The notes beneath the pieces were generated by a model. It was not told the origin of the DNA, did no database searches, and was given only the letters and a program-made list of their open reading frames with translations. DNA of 64,000 bases from the NCBI GenBank assembly GCA_964433755.1, contig CAYSSR010000004.1, positions 248,001 through 312,000 of the forward strand. Reading direction: 5' to 3'. Origin of the DNA: JAUVXJ01 sp964433755. GTDB lineage: Bacteria; Chloroflexota; Anaerolineae; UBA7937; B3-Chlor. Position 1 is the stretch's first letter. Every line of letters begins with the position of its first letter. Shown here piece after piece: positions 52,536 through 61,755 of the stretch. The position numbers and the translations under genes are program-made.

Positions 52536-52967
52536 CTACTCCCCGCCGGTCAACTGGCGAGCTTCATCGCACAGGTCCTGGATGGTCTTGGAGTCCAGGA
52601 ACTCATCGGCTCTCTGTCCGAGCTGACGCCACAGACGGCGCGTGGGACATGTGGGAGCGCGCTCGCAGTCCGAGGGTGACTCCTCTCTCAGACACGGGAC
52701 TGGTGCCAGTACCTCCTCCACCGCTCGTACCACCTCGCCTGCCGTGATCTCATTCGCCGACTTGGACAGGAGATAGCCTCCTCCTGGCCCCCTGACAGCT
52801 TCGATGATTCCCGCATCTCTGAGCTTGGCAAAGAGCTGTTCCATGTAGTGGGGGGAGATGCCTTGTCTCGCAGAAATCTCCTTGCGGGACACGGGGCGCT
52901 GATCGCAATTCATGGCCAGATCGACCATGGCCCGCAGCGCGTATCTGGCCCTCGTCGACAGTTTCAT
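52536..52967 (-). CDS. Rrf2-family regulator with Fe-S-type cysteines
   Basis: The 143-residue regulator has an N-terminal winged helix (KLSTRARYALRAMVDLAMN with GISPHYMEQLFAKLRDAGII, then the GPGGGYLL wing) and three cysteines arranged C-x8-C-x5-C (LAPVPCLREESPSDCERAPTC). Such spacing recalls the Fe-S ligands of IscR/NsrR-type proteins, though the exact spacing differs. ATG 52967 follows GGAGGTCGCCC. A perfect 23-bp palindrome overlaps the gene's own promoter, pointing to autoregulation. The signal may be iron-sulfur status, NO or redox state. Confidence 0.88.
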   Translation of the reverse strand: MKLSTRARYALRAMVDLAMNCDQRPVSRKEISARQGISPHYMEQLFAKLRDAGIIEAVRGPGGGYLLSKSANEITAGEVVRAVEEVLAPVPCLREESPSDCERAPTCPTRRLWRQLGQRADEFLDSKTIQDLCDEARQLTGGE

Positions 52968-52983
52968 GGGCGACCTCCATCCA

Positions 52984-53006
52984 ACTGGACTATAATATAG
53001 TCCAGT
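52984..53006. promoter_or_regulatory. Palindromic operator overlapping the Rrf2 promoter
   Basis: ACTGGACTATA and TATAGTCCAGT are perfect 11-bp arms around one base. The right end overlaps the spacer and the left arm contains the minus-strand -10 (TATAGT). Confidence 0.8.
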
Positions 53007-53017
53007 GAAACTGTCAA
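52989..53017 (-). promoter_or_regulatory. Promoter of the Rrf2 gene
   Basis: On the minus strand TTGACA (53017-53012), 17 bases and TATAGT (52994-52989), inside the palindromic operator. Confidence 0.75.
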
Positions 53018-53175
53018 CTTTCAACGTGTCATAAGCCCTTGGTCAGGCGCCAAGTTAGCCAGGGCGACCGCTGCCCGAGGCATCGGCCAACACGCCGGCT
53101 TGTGGGTGGTAGGCAGTCGCAGTCGTAGGGCGCAGTACGCGGGGTGAGATCACAGGTGTGGAGGAGGCAGGGTCT

Positions 53176-53850
53176 GTGGATAGCAAAGGGTACTTCGACG
53201 AAGTCGCGGCACAGTGGGACGGGATGCGAGAGGCCTTCTTCTCTGACGCGGTGAGGCAGAAGGCCATCTCTGTGGCCGGGGTGCAACCTGGCAGGGTTGC
53301 TGCCGACATTGGAGCTGGGTCCGGGTTCATCACCGAGGGCCTGGTCCGGAGCGGTGTCAAGGTCATCGCCGTCGATCAGTCCGAGGCCATGTTGGACGAG
53401 ATGCAGAGGAAGTTCTCCTATTCCCCGAGCGTGGAGTACCGGTTGGGGCGTGCGGAGGCTCTGCCTATTGAGGACGAAGCCGTCGACTACGTCTTCGCCA
53501 ACATGTACCTGCATCACGTGGATTCCCCTCCCCAGGCGATAGGGGAGATGGTGCGCATCTTGAAGACAGACGGCAAGCTGGTGATCAGCGACCTGGACGA
53601 GCACACCTTCGAGTTCCTGAGGACTGAGCAACACGATCGCTGGCTGGGCTTCCAGCGTGAGGACGTGGAGAGGTGGTTCGCCGAAGCAGGGCTGCAAGGT
53701 GTAGCGACCGATTGCGTTGGTGAGGATTGCTGCGCCCAGTCGGAGTGCGGGGAGGGCGTCGCGGCCGTGAGCATCTTCGTGGCGTATGGCGAGAAGACGG
53801 GGACGGCGTCCGGCCTCGAAGCTGGTGGGGATGCGCCAGTTGGGTCGTAG
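53176..53850 (+). CDS. SAM-dependent methyltransferase (UbiE-like)
   Basis: The 224-residue enzyme has motif I AADIGAGSGFITEGL, motif II-like VDQSEAMLDEM and LPIEDEAVDYVFANMYLHHV. Its C-terminus contains DCCAQSECGEG, a cysteine cluster not usual for quinone methyltransferases and reminiscent of metalloid-methylating proteins, but the evidence is weak. GTG 53176 is chosen with GGAGG ten bases upstream; GTG 53158 is also open. It is divergent from the Rrf2 gene and may be under the same operator. Confidence 0.78.
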   Translation: MDSKGYFDEVAAQWDGMREAFFSDAVRQKAISVAGVQPGRVAADIGAGSGFITEGLVRSGVKVIAVDQSEAMLDEMQRKFSYSPSVEYRLGRAEALPIEDEAVDYVFANMYLHHVDSPPQAIGEMVRILKTDGKLVISDLDEHTFEFLRTEQHDRWLGFQREDVERWFAEAGLQGVATDCVGEDCCAQSECGEGVAAVSIFVAYGEKTGTASGLEAGGDAPVGS

Positions 53851-53857
53851 AGTGCCA

Positions 53858-54943
53858 GTGACTACCATTCGGAGCACGCCGAAGCACGATGGTTTCTACA
53901 TGCCGGGCGAGTTCGAGCCCCACGCCGGATGCTGGATGTTGTGGCCGGAGCGACCGGACAACTGGCGTATGGGCGCCAGACCGGCTCAGGCCGCGTTTTC
54001 CGAGGTGGCCGAAGCCATCGCGCGCTTCGAGCCGGTGACTGTAGGGGTCTCCGAGGCCCAGTACGCCGAGGCCAAGAGGAGACTCTCTCCGGCGATCCGG
54101 GTGGTCGAGATACTCTACGACGACTCGTGGATACGCGACACCGGTCCGACCTTCGTGGTCGACGGAAGAGGTCTGGTGCGCGGCGTCGACTGGGAGTTCA
54201 AGGCGTGGAGCGGTCCTGGCCCTCCGCACTATGAATCCTGGGACCAGGATTCACTGCTGGCGGGGAAGGTTCTGGAGATCGAGGGTACTGACCGCTATAG
54301 CTCCGACCTGGTGCTGGAGGGTGGCTCCATCCACGCGGATGGGCAGGGTACAGTGCTGACCACCGAGGAGTGCCTGGTGAACCGCAACCCTGCTCTGGGT
54401 AGAGAGGGAGTCGAGGAGAAGCTGATCCAGTATCTCGGTGCGGAGAAGGTCCTCTGGCTGGGGGAGGGCGTTCACGGCGACGGGACCAGCGGCCACGTGG
54501 ACAACCTCTGCTGCTTCGTGCGGCCGGGTGTGGTGGCCCTGACCTGGACCAATGACCGGTCGGATCCCCAGTGGCAGCGATCCATGGACGCGTACGAGCG
54601 TTTGAGTGCGGCCAGAGATGCCCGGGGCCGGAAGTTGGAGATACATAAGATCCATCAGCCGGGGCCGCTGTACAGGACCGAGGAAGAGGCGCAAGGGGTG
54701 GCCGAGGTGGACAGCACCAAGCGTCGCCAGGCAGGGGAGCGGTTGCCGGCCTCGTACATCAACTTCTACATCGCCAATGGCGGGATCGTGGCTCCCTCTT
54801 TTGGCGACGCGCAGGACCAGCCAGCGCTAGCCAAGCTGCGGGAGCTCTTTCCCGACCACAAGGTGGTGACAGTGCCGGCTCGGGAGATCCTGCTGGGTGG
54901 TGGATGTATCCATTGTATCGTCCAGCACCGGCCGCGGGGGTAG
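53858..54943 (+). CDS. aguA: Agmatine deiminase
   Basis: The enzyme hydrolyses agmatine to N-carbamoylputrescine in polyamine synthesis. The 361-residue protein matches AguA: STPKHDGFYMPGEFEPHAGCWMLWPERPDNW, DDSWIRDTGPTFVVD, VLEGGSIHADGQGT, HGDGTSGHVDN and the catalytic cysteine in GGGCIHCIVQ near the C-terminus. GTG 53858, eight bases after the methyltransferase stop, gives the typical N-terminus; ATG 53831 is an overlapping alternative. Agmatine amidase genes are not nearby. Confidence 0.92.
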   Translation: MTTIRSTPKHDGFYMPGEFEPHAGCWMLWPERPDNWRMGARPAQAAFSEVAEAIARFEPVTVGVSEAQYAEAKRRLSPAIRVVEILYDDSWIRDTGPTFVVDGRGLVRGVDWEFKAWSGPGPPHYESWDQDSLLAGKVLEIEGTDRYSSDLVLEGGSIHADGQGTVLTTEECLVNRNPALGREGVEEKLIQYLGAEKVLWLGEGVHGDGTSGHVDNLCCFVRPGVVALTWTNDRSDPQWQRSMDAYERLSAARDARGRKLEIHKIHQPGPLYRTEEEAQGVAEVDSTKRRQAGERLPASYINFYIANGGIVAPSFGDAQDQPALAKLRELFPDHKVVTVPAREILLGGGCIHCIVQHRPRG

Positions 54944-54971
54944 CTGGTGCTGGGCTCTGTGGCTCCCTGCG

Positions 54972-55619
54972 TTACCTGGCCATCTCCCTGATCACGTCGG
55001 TCATGGACAGCACTCCCACGGGGCGACGGGGCGCCAGCCCTCCCTGGGTGATGACCACGCGGTGTATCTGGTTGTCGAGCATCAGCTCCACCGCTGTCAG
55101 CACAGGGATGTCGGCGATGATGGTCACGACGTCCGGCGTCATCACGTCCTCGGCCACCATCTTCTCCCAGTCGTGTTCCGAGACCTTGACCAGATCGGTC
55201 TGAGAGACGACGCCGGCCAGGTCGCCGCTCTCATCCACGACCACCAGGGCGTTGATCCCCTCAGAGTCCATGCGCCTGGCCACTTCCTTGAGCGGAGTGT
55301 CCACACGACAACTAATCACCTTGCGGTGCATCACGTCCCTGACCAGCTTGTCTCTCATGGTCTCCCTCCTCTGTGCTGCCGCCACTCCATGACCCTCCGT
55401 GCTGAACAGCAGCAGGTCGTTGGGTGTGCAGTTGAAGAAGATACAGAGGGCGTCGAGGGTGCCCAGATCGAGTCGCTCGGCCGTCCCGCTCCTCAAGCGG
55501 CCCAGCGTGTTCTTGTTGACGCCGGTGAGGTCAGCCAGTCTCCTGAGGGTCAGCTTGTCGCCGGGATGGGCCTGCTCCCACTGGGCCATGATCACGTTGA
55601 GGTTGAGACCGATCGCCAT
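54972..55619 (-). CDS. HTH (Cro/C1) - CBS-pair regulator
   Basis: The 215-residue protein joins an N-terminal Cro/C1-like HTH (about 20-75; KLTLRRLADLTGVNKNTLGRLRSG) to two CBS repeats (VRDVMHRKVISCRVDTPLKEVARRM and AEDVMTPDVVTIIADIPVLTAVELM). CBS pairs usually bind adenosine nucleotides or SAM, so it likely senses energy or methyl status. ATG 55619 follows GGAGGTGTGCGAG. Its promoter overlaps two direct repeats, suggesting autoregulation. It is convergent with aguA. Confidence 0.85.
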   Translation of the reverse strand: MAIGLNLNVIMAQWEQAHPGDKLTLRRLADLTGVNKNTLGRLRSGTAERLDLGTLDALCIFFNCTPNDLLLFSTEGHGVAAAQRRETMRDKLVRDVMHRKVISCRVDTPLKEVARRMDSEGINALVVVDESGDLAGVVSQTDLVKVSEHDWEKMVAEDVMTPDVVTIIADIPVLTAVELMLDNQIHRVVITQGGLAPRRPVGVLSMTDVIREMAR

Positions 55620-55648
55620 CTCGCACACCTCCGCACGGTTCTCCCTCC

Positions 55649-55677
55649 ATTATAAGTCATTCTGTACCATAAGTCAA
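55649..55677 (-). promoter_or_regulatory. Consensus promoter of the HTH-CBS gene with direct repeats
   Basis: On the minus strand TTGACT (55677-55672), 17 bases and TATAAT (55654-55649). On the plus strand ATAAGTCA occurs twice, once over each element (about 55653 and 55670), a possible operator. Confidence 0.75.
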
Positions 55678-55786
55678 GCCCCTAGTGCCTGTATGGGTAC
55701 AGAAACATAGTCACAGGGACGCGCTGAGATACTCCGGAAAGCATGGGTGGTCCGCATGGGCGACGCAGAGACGAACTGAGATGTCT

Positions 55787-55815
55787 TTGATAGCGGGATT
55801 CATCTATGATATAGT
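55787..55815 (+). promoter_or_regulatory. Predicted promoter of the HAD phosphatase gene
   Basis: TTGATA (55787-55792), 17 bases and TATAGT (55810-55815) lie about 117 bases before ATG 55932. Confidence 0.6.
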
Positions 55816-55931
55816 ATCTACAACAGCGGCAGGCCCTGCGGTGTGTGTCTGGAGCATGGATCGTGGCGAGGGTCTCATTGGCAGACGGGTGCTCGAAGCC
55901 GCTGGCACCGCGAGAGTGGCGAGGGTTGGCC

Positions 55932-56693
55932 ATGGCTGGCAGCGTGGGCTTCATCTGGGACATTGATGGCGTGGTTCTCGACAGCCCCCACGAGGAGGCG
56001 TGGCGTCTTACGCTGAAGAGGGATCCGTGGAGGACGGAGGGGCTTACCGCAGATTTCTACTTCGCTCACCTGGCTTCCAGACCGAGATACGAAGGGGCCC
56101 ACAACATCCTGGAGTTGCTGGGCGTCTACGACCGTCTCGGTGCCACCAGCGAAGAAGACAAGAGCCGTCTGATGAGAAGGTTTGCCGAAGAGAAGGATGC
56201 GCTGACCAAGGAACTGATCCAGAATGGCGAATTCCAGCTCTTCGCGGATGCCGTGAGCTTGCTGCTCAGGGCCAGGCGTGCCGGGATTCTACAGGCTGCA
56301 GCCTCGGCGTCGAAGAACGCCAGCACCATTCTGAAGAAGGTGACCAGGTCTCGGTTACTCAGGGAACTGGACGACGACTTCGGCGCTATGGGCGAGGAAG
56401 ACACGCTCTACACCGTCTTCGACTTCGATGCCTGTGGAGTGGACCTCGGCGGCAAGGAGGAGATCCTGAAATACGCTGCTCAGGGGTTGGGGAGTCTGCC
56501 TGGGACGGACATCGAGACCTTCTTCGTCTTCGAGGACGCCGCCTCTGGTGTGCAGGCCGTCAGGTCGCTGGGCTTTCATGCCGTCGGTGTGTTCAGGATC
56601 GGCGACAGGCAAGCCCTGGAGGATGCGGGCGCTGATCTGGTCACGGACGACTTGGGAGAGGCGAGCATAGAGGACCTACTGGAGCTTGCGTAG
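55932..56693 (+). CDS. HAD-superfamily phosphatase/beta-phosphoglucomutase-like
   Basis: The 253-residue protein has motif I FIWDIDGVVLDS, cap-domain helices (about 30-110), motif II-like AAASASKNAS and motif III/IV with FEDAASGVQA and DLVTDDLG. It fits HAD subclass I enzymes such as beta-phosphoglucomutase or phosphoglycolate phosphatase. ATG 55932 is chosen because it begins directly before motif I; the upstream frame adds 29 unrelated residues. The substrate is unknown. Confidence 0.88.
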   Translation: MAGSVGFIWDIDGVVLDSPHEEAWRLTLKRDPWRTEGLTADFYFAHLASRPRYEGAHNILELLGVYDRLGATSEEDKSRLMRRFAEEKDALTKELIQNGEFQLFADAVSLLLRARRAGILQAAASASKNASTILKKVTRSRLLRELDDDFGAMGEEDTLYTVFDFDACGVDLGGKEEILKYAAQGLGSLPGTDIETFFVFEDAASGVQAVRSLGFHAVGVFRIGDRQALEDAGADLVTDDLGEASIEDLLELA

Positions 56694-56983
56694 ACACAAG
56701 ACCGCCGCGTGTCCCCCCGAGGTAGCGTTCTGCTCCCAAAGCCCCATGCCCTGTGCCCTAACACCACAACCGCGAAGCGCTGCCTGATCGGCTGGGGAAG
56801 GTGGAGCAGAATGGTGGGAGCACGAGGGCTTCTCACTCTTCTCATCTCCCTTCGAACCTTCTACCGGTGTTCCTGGTGTAGCTAAGGGGGGCGTGCGGAG
56901 TCTGCCTGGAGCCACAGATGGTTATGGCTCCCCATAGTCCGCGAAGCGCCTAGTCCGATGGGCAGACTGATGGGAGGGTAGAG

Positions 56984-58537
56984 ATGACGTGTGTTTCGAG
57001 GAAACTGGTGCCCGTTGCTGTGCTCATGTCTCTCGTGCTGGCGGCTTGTGGGGGACAGCCGGCGGTGCCCACCGAAGAGGCGACGCGTTCTCCATCGCCG
57101 AGAGAAACCGCTGCGTCAACTCCGGTCCAGTCCCCTGAGGCGAGCTGGGGCGACCGGTCGGTGTTCAGCGCGGGGCTGATCGCGGGAGAGCAGGCGGTGC
57201 TCGATGAACTCGCAGGGGCCACAGAGTATCACATCGATCTGCTGATTCCTGAGGACCTGGACACTCTGGAAGGGCGAGAGGAAGTCCGCTACACCAATTG
57301 TGAGGACGTAGCCCTCCAGGAGGTCTACTTCCGGCTGTTTGCCAATGCCAACGGTGGTCAGAGCACAGTCTCGGGAGCAACGGTGGATGGGCAAGGAGTA
57401 GAGACGCTCTACGAGTTCGAGCGGAGTGCCCTCCGCGTTGCCCTGCCGGTGCCTCTCCAGCCGGGCGATCAGGCCACGATAGCAGTGGACTTCCAGGTGG
57501 AGGTCCCTCGCGAGATGGGTGGCAACTACGGGCTGTTTGGCTACTTCGATGACATCCTGGTGCTGGATGAGTTCTACCCCGTCGTCGCGGTGTACGACGA
57601 CGAAGGCTGGAACGTAGAGGATCCTCCACCGGCGGGGGACCTTACCTACTTCGACGCCAGCTTCTATCTGGTCCAGGTGACGGCGCCCACGGACCTGGTG
57701 GTAGTGGCTTCTGGGATCGAAGTGGGGCAGGCAACGCAAGGGCAGGAGCAGGTTTTGACCTTCGCTGCCGGTCCCGCGCGGGATTTCTATCTGGCTGGCA
57801 GCGGGCGGTACGTGGTGAAGAGCGAGCAGGTGGGCGAGACCAAGGTCAATAGTTACGCCTTCCCCGAGCGAGAGGAACACGCACTACTGGCATTGCAGTA
57901 CGCGGTGGACGCCCTGGGCAGCTACAACGAGCGGCTTGGAGCCTATCCCTACGTAGAGCTCGACGTGGTGAGCACGCCGATGCAGGCCCTGGGCATGGAG
58001 TACCCCGGCCTGGTGGGCCTGGGCCTTCAGCTCTACGATCCAGAGGCACAGGTATGGGGACTTTCCAGTCAGGTCATGCTTGGGGGTAGTGTCGCGCATG
58101 AGGTTGGCCACCAGTGGTTCTACAACGTCGTGGGCAACGATCAGGTGGACGAACCCTGGCTGGACGAGGCCCTGGTACAGTACATCACTGGACTGTACTA
58201 CCTGGACGCGGCGGGAGGGAGGGCCTTTGAGGGATGGAGCGCTTCGTGGTACGATAGGTGGCAGCGTGCGGACATGGCCGACATACCCATAGGCCTGCCC
58301 AGCGGCGACTACAGCAGCGGAACGGAGTACGGAGCTATCGTCTATGGTCGTGGCCCCATCTTCATGGATACCCTGGCCCGGGACATGGGCCAGGAGACCT
58401 TCGATCAGTTCTTGAGAGACTACTACCAATCCCACAAGTGGGGCATCGGGACGGCGGAGAACTTCGAAGAGCTTGCCGAGGAGCACTGCCAGTGCGACCT
58501 CAGCTCCCTCTTCGAGGCCTGGGTCTACGAGAGGTAG
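56984..58537 (+). CDS. Lipoprotein M1-like metalloprotease
   Basis: The 517-residue protein has a lipoprotein signal peptide with lipobox LVLAAC near residue 22, a low-complexity Thr/Ser/Pro linker, an M1-type N-terminal beta domain and the catalytic motif HEVGH (His372-His376) followed by Glu395 (HExxH-x18-E). The exopeptidase GAMEN motif is replaced by TPMQALGMEYPG (Gly-Met-Glu). It is likely anchored on the outer face of the membrane and may be an aminopeptidase. GGGAGGGTAGAG precedes the ATG. The beta-helix surface protein follows 47 bases later in a likely operon. Confidence 0.9.
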   Translation: MTCVSRKLVPVAVLMSLVLAACGGQPAVPTEEATRSPSPRETAASTPVQSPEASWGDRSVFSAGLIAGEQAVLDELAGATEYHIDLLIPEDLDTLEGREEVRYTNCEDVALQEVYFRLFANANGGQSTVSGATVDGQGVETLYEFERSALRVALPVPLQPGDQATIAVDFQVEVPREMGGNYGLFGYFDDILVLDEFYPVVAVYDDEGWNVEDPPPAGDLTYFDASFYLVQVTAPTDLVVVASGIEVGQATQGQEQVLTFAAGPARDFYLAGSGRYVVKSEQVGETKVNSYAFPEREEHALLALQYAVDALGSYNERLGAYPYVELDVVSTPMQALGMEYPGLVGLGLQLYDPEAQVWGLSSQVMLGGSVAHEVGHQWFYNVVGNDQVDEPWLDEALVQYITGLYYLDAAGGRAFEGWSASWYDRWQRADMADIPIGLPSGDYSSGTEYGAIVYGRGPIFMDTLARDMGQETFDQFLRDYYQSHKWGIGTAENFEELAEEHCQCDLSSLFEAWVYER

Positions 58538-58584
58538 CCCTGGATCGGCGGCGCAGGTGCAGCGGCGAGCGGAAGGAGGGTCAC

Positions 58585-59856
58585 ATGCCCGACGAGTGGA
58601 AGAAGAGGCTGATCAGCATCGTCTTCACCCTCGCTGTAGTCGCTCTGATTGGGCTGATCGTGGCACCTCTGCCGATATGGACGCCCCCGCCCACACCCAC
58701 GCCCGAACCCACGGCCACCCCGGTGCCTACGCCGACGCCTATTCCGGACCTCACCGTCTGCGCTAGCGGCTGCGAGTTCATCACGATCCAGGCGGCGATA
58801 GACGCTGCGGCAAATGGTGATCAGATCGGCGTGCTCGACGCCGTCCATACGGAGCAAGGGATCACCGTGGACAAGGACGTCACCATCCTGGGGCAGGCGC
58901 CCGACGGTACGATGGTGCAGGGTCACGAGCAGTGGGGTGAGGCCACCCAAAGCGTGTTCTTCGTCGCCGAGGGAGCCACTGCTATTCTCAAAGATCTGAC
59001 CATCCGTCACGGAAACCTCGAGACGGACATGGAGTCTGGTGGTGGGATCCACAACCGGGGCACGGTGACGCTGGAGCGCTGTGTGGTTACAGAGAACAAG
59101 GCCAGTGCCGGTGGGGGCATCAACAACTCTGGTAGCATGACCCTCATCGACAGCACGGTCAGCAACAACGTGGCTGACGGCTTGGGAAGAGTCTACACCA
59201 AGTGCGGCTCCGGAGGTGGTATCAAGGGGGAGCAGGGCTCGCTGGTGCTGATCAACAGCACGGTGAGCGGCAACAGCTCTCGGAGCAACGGGGGCGGCAT
59301 CTTCGTGTCCTGCCAGTGTGTCCTGGAACTGACCAATAGCACCGTCAGCGGCAACGATGCCACGGGCGGGAGTGGCGGGGGCATCTACATCAAGGGCCAC
59401 GCCCAGTTGACGAACGGCACCGTTGCTGGCAACAAGGCCGCCGCCGTCGGTGGTGGGGTGTACATGGAAGGCTCTCGTGAGAGCGGCGTGATCCGGGGCC
59501 GGCTCGATTTCACGAACACCATCATTGCCGACAACACCGATGGGCGCGACTACTGCTGCGACGACTGCATGCTGGGCGACGACAGCAGCATCGTCATCAA
59601 CTCCAACAATCTGGTGGAGGACGGTAGTTGCGATCCCGCCTGGTCGGGCGATCCCCTGCTAAGCCCGCTGGGGGTGAATGGGGGAAGCACCAGAACCCAC
59701 CCTCTGCTTCCTGGCAGTCCGGCCATCGATGCTATCTCGGCCATCAGTTGTACCATGTCCACGGACCAGCGGGGAATGCCACGCCCGGCGGTGTCCACCT
59801 CTAGCGACACTCCGTGCGACATCGGCGCCTTCGAGGTTCAAGCTGTAGAGGAGTGA
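58585..59856 (+). CDS. Membrane-anchored beta-helix surface protein
   Basis: The 423-residue protein has an N-terminal cytoplasmic tail and one membrane helix (about 9-28), then a Pro/Thr-rich spacer (about 33-53) and a right-handed parallel beta-helix (about 75-330). About 20-residue coils repeat patterns such as INSTVSGN, NSGSMTLIDSTVS and GGGI, similar to choice-of-anchor Q/polymorphic outer-membrane-like domains. Conserved C-terminal phrases NGGSTRTHPLLPGSPAID and DIGAFEVQ fit that family. GGAAGGAGGG precedes the ATG. A structural or adhesive surface role is inferred. Confidence 0.82.
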   Translation: MPDEWKKRLISIVFTLAVVALIGLIVAPLPIWTPPPTPTPEPTATPVPTPTPIPDLTVCASGCEFITIQAAIDAAANGDQIGVLDAVHTEQGITVDKDVTILGQAPDGTMVQGHEQWGEATQSVFFVAEGATAILKDLTIRHGNLETDMESGGGIHNRGTVTLERCVVTENKASAGGGINNSGSMTLIDSTVSNNVADGLGRVYTKCGSGGGIKGEQGSLVLINSTVSGNSSRSNGGGIFVSCQCVLELTNSTVSGNDATGGSGGGIYIKGHAQLTNGTVAGNKAAAVGGGVYMEGSRESGVIRGRLDFTNTIIADNTDGRDYCCDDCMLGDDSSIVINSNNLVEDGSCDPAWSGDPLLSPLGVNGGSTRTHPLLPGSPAIDAISAISCTMSTDQRGMPRPAVSTSSDTPCDIGAFEVQAVEE

Positions 59857-60024
59857 AGGGCCCAGATCTACCCTCTTCTCCCAGGGTAGCCATGCACTCT
59901 GCTGCCGGGGCGCGCGGGGCCCGGCCTCGACGTGATTCCACCGTCATGGACTCCCAGCAGAGTCTGGAGTCCGTCTTGAGGGCTTCCCTGGCTGCTCTGG
60001 CAGGGATGGGGGGACGAAACCGCC

Positions 60025-61242
60025 TTGGACCAGATTGGCCGAAACTACCTGACCCTGGCCCTCACTCTCGACCGGCATCTCGAGGGCTTCATAGATGCCT
60101 ACTACGGCCCCCCAGAGCTCAAGGCTGAGGTTCAGTCTGAGGATCCGCGGCCGTTGGACAGGCTAGCCGGCGACGTAAGAGAGCTTCAGCAGGCCATCGC
60201 CGCCAGCGATTACGATGCCCAGCGGAAGGACTACCTGACCAGGCAGGCGCGAGCTATGAGCGCTATCATCAACAACCTGTTGGGGCAGCGACTGGCCTTC
60301 GTGAAAGAGGTCGAGCTGTACTTCGACATCAGCCCGGAGATGGTGGACGAATCCCAGTTCGAGGCTGCTCACGCCGAGCTGGAACAGCTCTTGCCGGGCG
60401 ATGGGTCTGTGCGCCAGCGTTTCTTGGTGTGGGAGAAGAGGCTCGAGGTGCCCCGGGATCGTGTGCTGCCGGTCTTCGAGAGGATGTGCCAGGAAGCACG
60501 GTCACGTACCCTTGACCTGTTCGAACTTCCAGCAGGCGAAAGGGTCGAGTGGAAACTGGTGCAGGACCATCCGTGGCGGGCGTACAACCGCTACCTGGGA
60601 CAGTACCGCTCTGTGATAGAGTTGAACACAGACTTGCCTACCTACGTGAACCGAATCGTCACTGCAGTGGCCCACGAGGCCTATCCGGGCCACCATACCG
60701 AGGGTGCCATCAAGGAGTCTCGACTCCATCAAGGTGAAGCACGGGCCGAACACGCTGTGCATATCCTTGCGCCAGAGTGCGTCCTGGCCGAAGGCATTGC
60801 CGAGAGCGCGCTAGCGATGATCTTCACCGATACGGACGAAGTCGCCTTCCTGCGCGACGAGCTGTGTCCACTGGCGGGTCTGGAGATCGAGAACGTCGAG
60901 CAGGTCGTGGCGGTTGAGCGGGCGGCGGCTGCCCTTCGTGGAGTGATGGGCAACGCCGCACTGTTGCTGCATCGCGACGGCAAGCCTCCCCAGGAGGTAG
61001 AGGGGTACATGGAACGCTGGGGGGTGGGAGCACCCGGCCAGGTGGCCCAGGTGATGAGATTCCTCCAGACACCTCTCTGGCGCTCGTATGTCTTCAACTA
61101 TACCGTGGGCAAGAAGCTGCTGGCACCACTGCTCGAGGGACCGGATCGTGTGACCAACTTCGCCCGGTTGTTGAGCGAGCCATTCACACCTACCCAGGTG
61201 CGCCAGTGGGTGGCCGAGCGAGGAGCTAACACCAGGGGATGA
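60025..61242 (+). CDS. DUF885-like zinc metalloprotease
   Basis: The 405-residue protein contains HEAYPGHH (His217 onward), the typical motif of DUF885 metalloproteases, and further acidic residues about 40 residues later (LAEGIAESALA) that could be the third zinc ligand. The N-terminal region is alpha-helical. Length is shorter than typical DUF885 proteins (about 550-600). The start TTG 60025 follows GGGGGGA; an in-frame stop lies shortly upstream. No signal peptide is visible. Confidence 0.75.
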   Translation: MDQIGRNYLTLALTLDRHLEGFIDAYYGPPELKAEVQSEDPRPLDRLAGDVRELQQAIAASDYDAQRKDYLTRQARAMSAIINNLLGQRLAFVKEVELYFDISPEMVDESQFEAAHAELEQLLPGDGSVRQRFLVWEKRLEVPRDRVLPVFERMCQEARSRTLDLFELPAGERVEWKLVQDHPWRAYNRYLGQYRSVIELNTDLPTYVNRIVTAVAHEAYPGHHTEGAIKESRLHQGEARAEHAVHILAPECVLAEGIAESALAMIFTDTDEVAFLRDELCPLAGLEIENVEQVVAVERAAAALRGVMGNAALLLHRDGKPPQEVEGYMERWGVGAPGQVAQVMRFLQTPLWRSYVFNYTVGKKLLAPLLEGPDRVTNFARLLSEPFTPTQVRQWVAERGANTRG

Positions 61243-61354
61243 GGCAGGAGCCGTGAGACATACTGAACTGCATGGCGCCATCGACAAGCCGCAAGACAGT
61301 TCATGGATGGTGACGTGGTGTAGGCTATGGTACGGGTAACAGAAGGAGGAGAGA

Positions 61355-61639
61355 ATGAGCGGTGAGAGCAGAATACCTGGTTTGGTCGCCGTAGTGGTGA
61401 GCGTGGTGGCTTGCTTGCCCAGTGCTTGCTGCCTCGGCTTCTACGCCTTCGGCAACTTTGCCACGCTCTTCGTGGATCCCGCGATGATCGAGGCCGCCGC
61501 AGGATCGCAACCATTACCTCCCTCAGGGACCTTCGTGATGCTGGGAGTCATATCCACGATTGCCGCTCTGGTGGCGCTGGGATTGACCATAGCCGGCCTG
61601 GTGTGGGGCATTAGGGCGCTCCAGCGGCAAGCCTCGTAG
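61355..61639 (+). CDS. Small membrane protein (DUF4190-like)
   Basis: The 94-residue protein has two membrane helices (about 9-30 and 60-88) separated by a short loop with Pro/Ser residues, a layout like DUF4190-type small membrane proteins. There is no catalytic motif. AGAAGGAGGAGAG precedes the ATG. A small hairpin follows its stop. Confidence 0.6.
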   Translation: MSGESRIPGLVAVVVSVVACLPSACCLGFYAFGNFATLFVDPAMIEAAAGSQPLPPSGTFVMLGVISTIAALVALGLTIAGLVWGIRALQRQAS

Positions 61640-61690
61640 GAGGCGCGGCCGGCTGCGGGACGAGGGGTCTTGGTCCAGGGTACCCTTCGA

Positions 61691-61712
61691 CAGACGTGTT
61701 CGGCCACGTCTG
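61691..61712. terminator. Perfect 8-bp hairpin downstream of the small membrane protein gene
   Basis: CAGACGTG and CACGTCTG flank TTCGGC. No U-tract follows; possible weak terminator. Confidence 0.35.
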
Positions 61713-61755
61713 GTTGCTACTCAGGATGTTTTCCTGAGGCTGCAATCAAGCATGC

